Shown one piece after another: positions 49,728 to 61,000 of a stretch of 64,000 bases of DNA. Where the stretch lies: contig NC_092672.1 in the NCBI RefSeq assembly GCF_964355755.1, positions 7,874,001 to 7,938,000 on the forward strand, read 5' to 3'. The notes beneath the pieces are model-generated. The model saw nothing but the letters and a program-made list of their open reading frames with translations. It made no database searches and had not been told where the DNA came from. The stretch's first letter is position 1; each line of letters opens with the position of its first letter. This DNA comes from Antedon mediterranea (lineage: Eukaryota > Echinodermata > Crinoidea > Comatulida > Antedonidae). Both the position numbers and the translations under genes were made by a program.

Positions 49728-52700
49728 ATGCCACGGTTAAACATGTTTCTAACGTTTGCTATAAGTGTTTGGATTTTGTTCAGACCTTCTTCTTCAGGTT
49801 GTAAGTATGGCTTACTTCAAATTATTAATAGGTTCTAGGCATTGTCTTAAGTGACAATATTTGTATAAGTACATTATTATCTAATATCCATCTATAGAAG
49901 CTTGGTTCCCACTAAAGCGTGGTTCCCACTAGCAACGCAACACAAGGACGTAACGCAACGCAAGTGAATTGACCAATCACAAGCGATGGCTTATTCGCTT
50001 GTGATTGCTAACTGTCTATAACTTCGCTTGTCATTGGTTAAAACGCTTGCGTTGCGTTTACGTCCTTGCGTTACGTTCTAGTGGGAACCAAGCTTAAGTC
50101 GCAACGCAAGGACGTAAGCCGCAACGCAAGGACGAACTGACCAATCACAAGCGACAGTCGGAATAATCCATCGCTTGCGGTGGCTTCTTGTATTGCACTC
50201 TTGTGGGAATCAAGATAAAACAGTAGGCCTACCACCGTCTGGTCACGTACCAGGCAATTCACCATAAAGCTTGGTTCCCATTAGAACGTAACGCAAGGAC
50301 GTAAACGCAACGCAAGCGTGTTGACCAATGACAAGCGAAGTTATAGACAGTTAGCAATCACAAGCGAATAAGCCATTGCTTGTGATTGGTCAATTCACTT
50401 GCGTTGCGTTACGTCCTTGCGTTACGTTCTAGTGGGAACCAAGCTTTAGCTTGGTTCCCACTAGCGACGCAACGTAACGCAACCTACGCAACGTAAGAAA
50501 ATGCCCTTCCAATAATTGCGTCTGCGTGAAATCAAACCTGCGATTTTTGCAACACTGTTGCATCGTCGGTTCCCACTTGTGATTACGCAATACATCACTT
50601 TGCGTCAATACGTCGCTGCGTTGCGTTCTAGTGGAAACCACGCTATATATAGATGTAGTAATTTTGAATGGAATCGAATACTAAACTAAAGAACGACGTT
50701 TTGTACCATTTCAACTATCTCGAATCTTGGAGAACTTTCTCCAAATTAGGTGATATTCGATTCGCCTAATTTGGAGAAAGTTTTGGAATAGTTTGGTACA
50801 AATAATATATTTGAAAAATTATAAAATAAAATGAAAATACAATATTATATATATATAATATAAAAAAACAATATAATGCAGCAAGATTTTTGTACAAAAA
50901 TAAGCATTATTATTACAAGGACGAATACAAAAATAACATCAACAATGCAATAGGCCTACGTGTCAGAAAAGAACAAACGCTACAATAAAATCATTAATTA
51001 AACATTCATTACAAATAAATTAAATGTTGTTCTACTCTATCAATGTCATCAGTTATGGGATAGGGCTATTACAACGTTCAGTATACGAACGTTTCTTTTA
51101 AATGGTTTTGGATTGGTACTGTGTATTATTGTTTTGGCAGTGGTTGAGATTGGCCGTAACAAACCAGCAGTGAGAAGTTCCAACTATGGATCGTTTGGAC
51201 CAGATCGTGTCAATGACGGAAACCTGGGAACCTTCGTACACACAGGTATTACAACTGCACTAAAGCAACGCGACGGAAGCCAGCCTTGTTACAACCGTTA
51301 ATGTAGAAAACGCCAGCTAATGTCGAAACAACCGTTAATGTAGAACAATCCACCGCTTATGTAGTAAAACCTCCAGCTTATGTAGAAACACCAACAGCTT
51401 ATGTAGTAAATACAAATCAACACCAGCTAATGTAGAAACAATTAACAGCTTATGTAGTAACGAAAATTTCCTCCCAGCTTATGTAGTTACTATCGCCAGC
51501 TAATGTAGAAAATGTTATATATTTTACAAAAATGTCTCATTTATGTGCCAGTGCATCGATCTTTACTTAGCTATCACAGGCCCGTAGCCAGGGGGGTTTT
51601 TATGGTTCGGGCGAACCCCCCCCCCCCCTTTATAGCGAACCCCCCTTAACCAACTGCGAACCCCGATCCCCGACATGCCCAATACCTCACCCTCATCTCC
51701 AAAAATCCTCCAAATACGTGCCCCACAGTACAAAAAGTTGTTTGTAAATTGAAAAATTCGTAAACTTGTTCGTGAACCTTCTTCTCTGTATGAGCGTCAA
51801 CTATTGATACGTGTCTGTAAATTTCTAAAAGCTGCAAATGAATTGCCGATTTTAACCTGAAAAATAAATGTTTGGTCCCTGCATGTAACATGATATTGAC
51901 GCGTCTCATAGCGAGCTGGCGCACGAACGATTCGTACAAAGGACACCGCCAGAAAACTGCGTACCTATTGTTTAGATCACTGGCAGTCAGGCAGCATGCA
52001 TAAAGTATATAGCCTTCCGACGTACATCAGTATTTATGTGTGACTATGAAGTATAATGTATCATAGAGGATTATAGTGAATATTAATATTTTACACTATA
52101 ATATCTATGGTATCAAGTACTGTAGTTCACATTATGGCATCCGATAATTTTTTTCTAGACCACGCCGATACGTACTAAAATGTATCAATATCACCTATTT
52201 ACATATTTATATTCCTCAACAAATTGCTGTAAATAAATATTATAGATAGAGCTAGCAAATAGCATTTGCCTTCACCCAGTTTGCTTTTTTCGGGGCTGCT
52301 CCTAGGTATACGTTCGCATTGAACTTGAACGCAAAACAAAATACGAAGTAAATGATCAAACAATCGGCGGTTCCGCACAGAGCACGCGCATCTAACATAC
52401 GGCAACAAATAGTTATCGTCATTTAAATTATCGACGTGTTTGAGGAGGAGGAAAAAAGTACGATCTTTTTGCTCATTGGTTATATAGCATGCTGCACGAG
52501 AGTGTCTTTTCCGGCCATCTAGGGGTGTCATTTAACAAAATTCGCTTCGCATCAGGCTGGGGGAGGGGGGGGGGGGTTGATCCTGGCTACGGCCCTGTAT
52601 CAGTCTTTCCACCTCTCGTAAGCAACCAACTTTCTAAAACGAACACACATCGTAAGCAACCATCTCTGTTAAGGGACCGCTTCTCATAATCGACCACCTC

Positions 52701-55700
52701 TCGTAAGGGATTACCTCCTCTCATAAGGGACCACTTCTTATAACCGACCACCTCTCGTAAGCGACCACCTCTCTTAAGGACCACACCTTTCGTAAATGAC
52801 CACCTCTTTTAAGGGACCACGACCTCTTTCTCTCTATTAAAGGACCGCTTCTCATAATTGTCAGTGACGACTCTTTTAAAGGACCACCTCTCTTAACGAC
52901 CCACCAATTGTAAGTGACGACCTCTTATAAAGGACCACCACCTCTATTAAGGGACTGCTTCTCATAATCGACCATCTTCCATCGCAATGACCTCTCGAAA
53001 GTGACCACCTCTATTGCGACGACCAGTGTCTCTGTTAAGGGACCGCTTCTTATCATTGACCACTTCCGAGAGGTGGTCGATTATGATAAATGGTCCCTTA
53101 AAAGAGACGGTGGTCGTTCAATAGAGGTGATCACTTACGAGAAGTGGTCTATTATAAGCAGTGGTCCCTTAATAATAGAAACGGTGGACGTTCAACAGAG
53201 GTGGTCACTTACCAGAGGTCGTTGTGACGGGAGATAGTCGATTATAAGAAGCGGTCCTTTAATAGAGAGAAAGAGATCGTGGTCCCTTAAAAAAGGTGGT
53301 CATTTACGAGAGGTGTGGTCGTTAAAAGAGGTGGTCGCTTACGAGAGGTGGAAAGACTGATAGCTAAGTAAAGATCGATGCTTGCACATGAATTATAGAC
53401 ATTTTTGTAAAATATATAACATTTTCTACATTAGCTGGCGATAGTAACTACATAAGCTGGGAGGCAATTTTCGTTACTACATAAGCTGTTGACTGTTTCT
53501 ACATTAGCTGGTGTTGATTTTTATTTACTACATAAGCTGTTGGTGTTTCTACATAAGCTGGAGGTTTTACTACATAAGCGGTGGATTGTTCTACATTAAC
53601 GGTTGTTTCGACATTAGCTGGCGTTTTCTACATTAGCGGTTGTAACAAGCCTTGACCAATCAAAAGTGATGGATTATTCGAATGTGTCGTTTGTCATTGG
53701 TCAACTCGCTTGCGTTGCTCTTAAGCTTGGTTCCCACTAGAGACGCAACGCAACGACGTAACGCAACGTAAGTGATTTGACCAATCACAGGCGATGGATT
53801 ATTCGAACAGTCGCTTGTCATTGGTCAACTCGCTTGCGTTGCGTCTACGTCCTTGCCTTGCGTTGTATTGTTCTATTTCTTTTTTATAAATTAGCTTCTA
53901 TAGGCCTATACGACAATTCGATTACGCGTCAACTAGCAACAAGTGAGTTGACCAATCACACACGACAGTTCGGATGATCCATCACGTCATGATTGGTCAA
54001 ATTACTTGTGGAGCGATTACGTTCCTGCGTCCTACAGTAGGAACAAAAATCTAGCGTTAGCTTTATTCATGGATTATTTTCCCAACTTCAATGTTAGTAT
54101 TCTAAGTTAAACCTGCACTATATTTGATATCGAAGATCCTTAGACAGTGCTAGTGTACAGGCAGGAATTACGAATCACGAAAACAAGTTACTTGAATCAA
54201 ACTTTATTCATAGAAACAGGTTGCTATAATAAAAGGTATTATTATAATTATTAGCAAAACGAATAACAAAGTACTGTAATATATTGGTTTAAAGTTACAA
54301 AAATGTGATTATAATTATCCTTTAATATAAGAGATCCTTTATTGTATAATGGCTACTACTATTTTGTTTAATTAATACAAAGCTTATGTTTTACCACTGT
54401 AGTGATATAATGCATACCGTGAATTTTGATCTCTCCTGCCTTCTATAGGTATCCAACACAGTCACAACACAACTGTGAGCCAAATTACCTCAAATGAGAA
54501 TGGTATCGACCAACCAAACTGTAACCTATATCCAACCATTAGTCATTAATAACTTTAAAAACTAATTTTTTATCAAGAGGCAGTTTCAACTTTAGAGGGC
54601 ACACTTTACAAAGTCAATATGTCTGGGACAAAACAGCTAGAATATGAGATTATGTCGAAACAGCCGGTACCTGCACTATAAGAATAATAGTAATATTGTG
54701 GATACATAATATGATTGAGTGATATTTTTTTTACTGAATCAAAAATCCTACAACCGTAAATTTCTACAATCTATGAAATAATGGTTAGTATTTTATAACA
54801 TTTGTTTATTTTATTTAAGGAAATGAATTATCACCGTATGTATACATCGATCTTTTGGATATGTATTATGTTAAGCAAGTAAAAATTATCAATAGACAAG
54901 GTTGTAAGTATAGTCATTCTTTTAGAATTTTGTGTACAGTACTTGAAAGAGTACACTGGTTTGGTTTTCATAAAGTTTGTATGGCTTCTATACAGAGACG
55001 CAGCACAAGGACGAGACGCAACGGACGGCAAGTTGACCAATGACAAGTGACAGTTTGAATAATCAATTGCTTGTGATTGATCAAATTACTTGATTTGCAT
55101 TTGCGTACTTGCGTTAAACTCTGTCTACACTGTCAAACTTTATGTGACAAAAAGTGTGATGTGCCCATGGACATGATGACGTCATATCACTTCCATATCT
55201 GGGCATATCAATACCATATTTGGACACATCATACTTTTTTGTCGAATTGATTGGTGTAGACAGAGCTTTACGCCATATAGTGGAAACTAACATTGAAAAG
55301 TCTGCCACAACCGTAACAACGCAGCATAAAAAGATACTCTTCTATCAATTCCGTACAGTACAAATGTTAATGTATTTCAAAGCTCTTTCAGTGATTACGC
55401 CCTCTTTTTGGTTTAAAAATAATAAGTGAATTTATTACGCGAAATGCACATAAACTGACGCTTTCTTTTCCAAAATAAATTGGACTTGTGGAAGGTTACT
55501 TTTTCTAGCTCATGGTATTATTAATATAAGAACATAATTATATCGAGTGTTTCTGATGATGTTTTGAACAGGTTGTCAAGATCGGGTGACAGGCGGCATT
55601 GTTAGAATAGGTGCATCAGTGGATAACATATTCGCAAATGTAGCTTGTGGAGAACCTATAGCTGCAGGTGAAATTTCAAATTCAGCAGACATTTACAGAG

Positions 55701-57503
55701 ATTGCGAACTGACCGAATTAGTTCGATATGTCAGCTTGTCTTTAGACGGTATTCGAGAGTATATAAACATTGCTGAAATAGAGGTTTATACTAATGGTAT
55801 GTATATTTAGTATTGATAAAACAAAGTCGGTTGTACACTGGAAATTATTATCAATAAAATGTTTATAGTTCTTTTTTATTCAATCTAATCGAATCATCGC
55901 CACTAACAGGCTAGCTACAATAAAAAACTACCGATAAAAAATATAATTCTTTAAAACAGACATACAATGTAGAACATCGAACATAGAGACAAGAGTGGTA
56001 ATAAAGGGAAAAATGTAATGCCATTAAAAAAAAATATCGATATTGGTCTTATTTCCTTATAAGCTGGGTTCCCACTAGCGACGCAACGTAACGCAATCTA
56101 CGCAACGTAAGAAAATTCCCTTTCAACAATTGTGTTTGCCCCCGCCTGCATGAAATCAAACCTGTGATATTTGCAGCACTGTTGCGTCGGCGGTTCTCAC
56201 TTGTGATTACGCAATACAGCACTTTGCGTCAATATGCCGTTGCGTTGCGTTGCGCGGGGCAAACACAATTATTGGAAGGGCATTTCCTTACGTTGCGTAG
56301 GTTGCGTTACGTTGCGTACTAGTGGGAAGACTCGTTACGTTGATACTACGTATCATCGTCCTATATAGTATAAACTAGCCTTTTAAATGTAATGTGATTG
56401 CTGAATACGGCAACTGAATTCTTTTTTTTTTCTTAGCGCAAGTATTAAGAACTTATAACAATCACTGCTATGAATATTCCCTTGTTGCTGCAACATGGAG
56501 TGAAGCAAAATTAGATTGTGAGAGTCGATCTTCAACGCTCGTTACAATAAACACTGAAGACGAGCTTACCCATTTGATGTCGTCATTCAGCTCAACTACA
56601 TGCACGTGGACAGGTCTTAATGACATCACAACTGAAGGAGAACCTGATTGGTTGACTCATGATACTACGGTGTATTCCAACTACAGCAATGCTAACAACG
56701 ATGCAAATGACTGTTTTTCTATGACTACTGATGACACTCTATTACGTAATGAAGATTGCAATACTGAATTAGTTTATATTTGTGAAGGTGAGTAGTTCAC
56801 ACTGCGTTGCATTAAACGCCCCTCATTTCCACCCACCCCACCCCAACTACCCCATTAAATAACCAGATCTAATTTGAATATCTTTCTGAATTAACGTATA
56901 AGTTTAATAAACATTTAATTCGAAAACATGTTCGTACAACAAAGTAAATCACATGACGTGCGTATACAAAATTAAAGCTTGGTTTCCACTTGGACGCAAC
57001 GCAACGACGTAGGTGCAACGCAAGTGAGTTAACCAATCACAAGCGACAGATACTCAATTAAAAATAACAATGAGCTGCATGTAGTTTTAAATTTACACCC
57101 AAAAAAATAAACTCTCTCGAACAAGGGCCCCCTAAAAACCTTATAAATACGGTTAAAAAAATAGAGCATAACTATTTTTTAAATGAAATAAAATACAGTA
57201 AATTTTCAATTATTATCAACCTGCATTTTATATCTTGCAGCAAGGGGCAACAGCTATAAAACCTATGAGATTGGCACAAGAGACAAAATCCCGACTGATG
57301 AGTTCGTATTAAAGCGTATGCTAGCTATCAGCCCAGGCCTATGCTCACTGGGATGTACTACATTGGATGCTTGTACTTCGTTTTCATTTAATTTCATGAC
57401 AAATGAGTGTAAACTTAGTAATAGTACAGGTCAGGACAACCAACTTACAGATGAACAATTCGCTAATTTATACATAATAAATTCGTCTGGTTTAACTTGT
57501 TAA
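49728..57503 (+). CDS. Secreted lectin: FTP fucolectin + C-type lectin + PAN-like domain
   Basis: Six exons: 49728-49800, 51141-51245, 54820-54903, 55572-55796, 56437-56787 and 57241-57503 (TAA 57501-57503). All are GT-AG and all introns are phase 1, giving about 366 aa. Exon 1 encodes a signal peptide with core 'FLTFAISVWILF'. Exons 2-4 encode an F5/8-like FTP fucolectin domain ('NKPAVRSSNYGSFGPDRVND', 'YVYIDLLDMYYVKQVKIINR', 'GCCQDRVTGGIVRIGAS', 'YINIAEIEVYTN'). The eel-fucolectin sugar motif HX26RXDX4(R/K) is matched as H-X27-R-X-G-X4-R. Exon 5 is a C-type lectin domain with 'HCYEY', 'WSEAKLDC', 'WTGLND' and 'YICE'. The EPN/QPD and WND calcium-sugar motifs are not evident. Exon 6 is Cys-rich and PAN/apple-like. 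Donors of exons 1 and 3 could alternatively lie 3 nt earlier; the GTAAGT sites were chosen because they keep the family's Cys-Cys. An AATAAA follows at about 57861. Confidence 0.88.
49899..50216. mobile_element. Family-A MITE interrupted by a second family-A MITE
   Basis: The outer short-form element starts 'agcttggttcccactaa' at about 49899 and ends 'gtgggaatcaaga' near 50216. A complete 179-bp copy (49916-50094) is inserted in it, flanked by TAA (49913-49915, 50095-50097). The paralogous locus at 62827-62990 has the outer element without the insertion. Confidence 0.88.
50268..50445. mobile_element. MITE family A, short form
   Basis: A 178-bp element with AGCTTGGTTCCCA ends and inner words 'ttgaccaatgacaagcgaag' and 'gcgaataagccattgcttgt', preceded by TAA at 50265-50267. 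It abuts a long-form copy at 50448. Neither is present at the paralogous site near 63030. Confidence 0.88.
50448..50644. mobile_element. MITE family A, long form
   Basis: A 197-bp element from 'agcttggttcccactagcga' to 'gttctagtggaaaccacgct', head-to-tail with the preceding short form. It shares the 'attacgcaatac' and 'tttgcgtcaatacgtcg' interior with the copies at 36800 and 60782. Confidence 0.88.
51289..53645. mobile_element. Foldback transposon FB3
   Basis: Nearly perfect long palindrome in intron 2 of the lectin gene. The ends are TTACAACCG(T/C)TAATGTAG and complement, flanked by ccagccttg (51280-51288) and caagccttg (53646-53654), a 9-bp duplication with one mismatch. Outer arms are tandem variants of 'ccagct(a/t)atgtag(a/t)aa'. 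Inner arms are tandem variants of 'gaccacctctcgtaag', and the centre is near 53065 with almost no spacer. The left arm is interrupted by the element at 51577-52597. Arms without that insertion are about 750 and 580 bp. FB3 is inserted in a family-A MITE, whose remainder continues at 53655. Confidence 0.9.
51577..52597. mobile_element. DNA transposon inserted in FB3
   Basis: A 1021-bp element with ends CAGG(C/G)CCGTAGCCAGG in inverted orientation, plus G/C runs just inside both ends. It is flanked by TATCA (51572-51576 and 52598-52602). The uninterrupted right arm of FB3 (53356-53366, complement 'agctatcagtc') shows the empty site with a single TATCA. The frame at 51939-51646 (minus) and other frames show no transposase pattern. 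A subterminal 'ttttccggccatctaggggtgtcatt' resembles 'tttccggccaaaccagaggtgtcatt' of the element at 18132. Confidence 0.88.
53655..54050. mobile_element. Cluster of truncated family-A MITEs
   Basis: 53655-53722 is the right remainder of the copy hit by FB3. 53724-53868 is a further short-form copy starting 'agcttggttcccactagaga' and lacking its right end. About 53930-54045 is a degenerate copy around 'gttgaccaatcacacacgac'. Confidence 0.7.
54990..55112. mobile_element. Degenerate MITE-A fragment
   Basis: Recognisable from 'gacgcaacggacggcaagttgaccaatgac' to 'gcgtacttgcgtt'. It lies directly before a family-B copy. Confidence 0.55.
55117..55267. mobile_element. MITE family B, copy in the lectin gene
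   Basis: A 151-bp palindromic element with TTA on both sides (55114-55116, 55268-55270). It was inserted into the end of the degenerate MITE-A fragment. It is in lectin intron 3. Confidence 0.85.
56062..56320. mobile_element. MITE family A, long form with extra copy of its end
   Basis: Runs from 'agctgggttcccactagcga' to 'gcgtactagtggga'. It contains the long-form interior, then a second 'ggggcaaacacaattattggaagggcat' block in opposite order. It seems to be two partial long forms fused. It is in lectin intron 4. Confidence 0.75.
56976..57052. mobile_element. Truncated MITE family A
   Basis: Left end only, 'agcttggtttccacttgga' to 'caatcacaagcgaca', with TAA before it. It is in lectin intron 5. 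Confidence 0.7.
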
Positions 57504-57872
57504 AAGTAACGATATAAAACAAAGCGGAAAAAAGACGTACAAAAGAAGAAAATAAAACACTGTCAAGTGGCTCACCAAAATAAAAAATGAAAAGAGATAT
57601 GCAATATATCTAAATATGAACAATGTTTCTATGAATTTTATAGGAAAACATGTTATAAGTTTATTTGTAGACTGGAAGATAGTACAAACAAACTATAGTT
57701 AAAACTGTTAATAGTTACACATTTTCGACGCTAAATGTTAACAGAATGGCACTTCTCAGAGCTTAAGGTGTTTTTATTAATTTTTTGTATTTTTAATGAT
57801 GTTTTATAATGATTTATGTGCTTTATTTTCTTTTTCTTGTATGGCTTGTAAATTTCTGAAATAAAGTTGACT

Positions 57873-57905
57873 ATTATTATTATTATTATTATTATTAAAT
57901 ATAAT
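57873..57905. repeat. (ATT)n microsatellite
   Basis: About nine 'att' copies followed by 'aaatataataata', immediately after the probable lectin polyadenylation signal (aataaa near 57861). Confidence 0.85.
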
Positions 57906-58185
57906 AATAACATTCTGAAATAAATATTTCAAAACCAATGCATTATAGTTAAAATTTTAAATATATAAAACATAAACAACCATGAATTTATATTTGTTGA
58001 TATAAGAATGTTTAAAACTCTAGAAAAAAGGGGAGGGTGGATGAATGCTTCATTTTAATTTGCTACTTGACTTTCTGACAGCATACTGCGGTGAGCAGTA
58101 GAACATTTGTAGAACATGGCATACCGAACTGTTTATGTTACAACGCAATACACATAATTGTGTCATTGATAACGATAACATGGTG

Positions 58186-59045
58186 GTGGTAGATAATGAT
58201 GATGCTGATGAAGGTGAAACCATCGGTAGTCGATTATGACGGTGGATACACCATCGGTAGCGGATTATGATGGTGAAACCATCGGATAATTGACTGAGGT
58301 GAAACCATCGGTAGTCGATTATGATGGTGGATACACCATCGGTAGTCGATTATGATGGTGAAAGCATCGGTAGTCGATTATGATGGTGAAAGCATCGGTA
58401 GGCGATTATGATAGTGAAACCAGCGGTAGTCGATTATGATGGTGGATACACCATCGGTAGTCGATTATGATGGTGAAACCATCGGTAGTCGATTATGATG
58501 GTGAAACCATCGGTAGTCGATTATGATGGTGAAACCATCGGTAGTCGATTATGATGGTGAAAGCATCGGTAGTCGATTATGATTGTGAAACCATTGGTAG
58601 TCGATTATGATTGTGATACCATCGGTAGTCGATTATGATGGTGAAACCATCGGTAGTCGACTGAGGTGAAACCATCGGTAGTCGAGTATGATGGGGATAC
58701 AAATAGTAGTCGATGGTGATGGTGAAACCATTGGTCGTCGACTGAGGTGAAACCATCGGTAGTCGACTGAGGTGAAACTATCGGTAGTTGACTGAGGTGA
58801 AACCATCGGGTAGTCGATTATGATGGGGATACCAATAGTAGTCGATGGTGATGGTGAAACCATTGGTAGTCGACTGAGGTGAAACTATCGATATTCGATT
58901 ATGATGGGGATACCAATAGTAGTCGATGGTGATGGTGAAATTTGGTAGTTGACTGAGGTGAAACTATTGGTAGTCGACTGAGGTGAAACCATTGGTAGTC
59001 GACTGAGGTGATCTTATCGGTAGTCGATTATGATAGGGATATCCT
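58186..59045. repeat. 28-bp minisatellite
   Basis: About 30 head-to-tail variants of a 28-bp unit read as 'gatggtgaaaccatcggtag' plus 'tcgattat'. A shorter 'cgactgaggtgaaaccatcggtag' subtype dominates the right third. Each unit contains the small palindrome 'ggtgaaacc' / 'ccatcgg'. The minus-strand frame (58863-58633) is just a translation of the repeat. Confidence 0.95.
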
Positions 59046-59194
59046 TATCACCCATCTTCCCTGATAACATTTGATCTAGTCAATATTTTTTTCAATTTAG
59101 ATTCAGTATAAACGCTATGTACATTTTATTGGTATATAAGATTGTTTGAATTAAAGAACTCCCTATTTTAAGAAAAAAAGCTTGCAAGAGAGCT

Positions 59195-59580
59195 ATGTGC
59201 TACTTGTTTTTGCTGACCCGGATTTCCTTTTTATAAAAAACACCCATTTATATATGGGTTTCAATTAGACAACGCAGTAATGGCGTATAATCGTTTTCTA
59301 TATATTTTGTTATTAAATAATTTAGTAAAATGATGATACAGTTTGTTTAGGCGATAAACATTTTGGCAGATGTTTCCTCTATAACAGCTACGTGTTTTTG
59401 CTGACCGGAAATTTCCCTTTTATATAAAAAAAAAACACGCATTTAGGCCTATAATTGTCAAATAGAAAACGCAAAAATAACGTATAATCGTTTTCCATTT
59501 ATTTTTTGATTTAAATAATTCATTGATCATAAACACGTTTTTTTAAGGCAATTACACTTGTTCATAAAAAAAAATAGATC
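59195..59580. repeat. Tandem duplication of about 190 bp
   Basis: Two copies each contain 'ttttgctgacc(c)gga', 'ttcccttttatataaaaaa', 'gcgtataatcgttttc(t/c)at' and 'aaaacg/acatttt', about 59200-59390 and 59391-59580. No gene is seen from 59046 to 59980. Confidence 0.65.
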
Positions 59581-59979
59581 ACAGCAATTCATTTGAAACG
59601 GTCTTTTTCTGCCTTAACATGTGGTTATATACTTTGCATGGGCAAGTATAATAAAAACGCACTCTGATAAAAGTACTTTGACAAATTATTATAATAAAAA
59701 CAAATTGTATCAAGAATAAAATTCGGAACTACTGCCATTGATTTGTTATACACTATCCCTTCTCTTTAAAATTTATATGTAGGCTAAAAAATTAAAGCAA
59801 TAGTGGATATGGAACTTTAGACTTTACTTTTGACTTTTCAGACTTTACGTGTGAATTAGATTTGCGCGCAAATACATAACGAAAGTATAAAATGCCTAAT
59901 ATTTTGAGTGTTTTTCGTGGTGTATTAATTATTTGATACATTAAACATAAAATAAAAAAGTGGACACAAATCTGGTGTA

Positions 59980-60781
59980 ACGCAAATGATTAGAGGCTTT
60001 GGGGCCGAAACGACCTCAACCTATTCTCAAACTTTAAATTGGTAAGAAGTCCGACTCGCTCGATTGGAGCCGGGCGACAAATGAGAGTGCTCAGTGGGCC
60101 ACTTTTGGTAAGCAGGACTGGCGCTGCGGGATGAACCGAACGCCGGGTTACGGCGCCCAATTGGGACGCTCATTAGATCCCAGAAAAGGTGTTGGTTGAT
60201 ACAGACAACAGGACGGTGGCCATGGAAGTTGGAATCCGCTAAGGAGTGTGTAACAACTCACCTGCTGAATCAACTAGCCCTGAAAATGGATAGTAAATAT
60301 TCAAGTGAGACCTTTGAGGGCCGAGTGTGGAGAAGGGTCCCATGTGAACAGCCGTTGCACATGGGTCAGGCGATCCTAAGAGGGTAGTTCCGTTCCGAGC
60401 GGTGGCGTAGGCCGCGCCTCTCGTGGGTCTCGTTAGGCGAAATGGAATCGGGTCAATATTCCCGAACCTGAAGACGGAGGTCGCTGCCTCACGCAGCCAG
60501 TGCTCCAAAGCAAACAAACTCGGAGACGCTGGCGGGAGCTCCGGGAAGAGTTGTCTTGTTTGATAGGGGCTGCGGGCCCGTAAAGCACCGCGGCTCTTGC
60601 GGTATCCGGTGCGCTTCCGCTGGCCCTTGAAAATCCGAGGGACACCGACTGATTTTCGCCTCGGCTCGTACCCATAACCGCAGCTGGTCTCCAATGTGAA
60701 TAGCCCCTGGCCGATAGAACAATGTAGGTAAGGGAAGTCGGCAAATTAGATCCGTAACTTCGGGAAAAGGGTTGGCTATAA
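59980..60781 (+). rRNA. 28S rRNA gene fragment, 5' piece
   Basis: Clear large-subunit rRNA sequence: 'gattagagg(c)tttggggccg', 'gtaagcaggactggcgctgc', 'cagaaaaggtgttggttgat', 'gtgtgtaacaactcacctgc', 'gagaagggtcccatgtgaac' and 'cttcgggaaaagggttggct'. It is only an internal part of 28S, with no 18S, spacers or 28S ends nearby. The order is continuous with 61001-61225 apart from the inserted MITE. It is a pseudogene-like fragment outside an rDNA array. The GC-rich frames overlapping it are not proteins. Confidence 0.93.
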
Positions 60782-60997
60782 AGCGTGGTTCCCTCTAGAA
60801 CGCAACGCAACGTAACGCAGCGACGTATCAACGCAAAGTGCTGTATTGCGTAATCACAAGTGGGAACCGACGACGAAATAGTGCTGCAAACATCGTAGGT
60901 TTGATTTCACGCAGGCGGGGCAAACACAATGTTTAGAAGGGAATTTGCTTACGTTGCGTAGATTGCGTTACGTTGCATCGCTAGTGGGAACCAAGCT
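60782..60997. mobile_element. MITE family A, long form, inside 28S fragment
   Basis: A 216-bp element with ends AGCGTGGTTCCC and GGGAACCAAGCT, flanked by TAA at 60779-60781 and 60998-61000. Because 28S is so conserved, the empty site (ggct-n-taagg) is known, which proves that TAA is the duplicated target. Confidence 0.95.
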
Positions 60998-61000
60998 TAA

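Noticed and set aside
58186-59045. CRISPR-like array of 28-bp repeats
   Set aside because: The repeats are directly adjacent with no unique spacers; it is a minisatellite in an animal genome.
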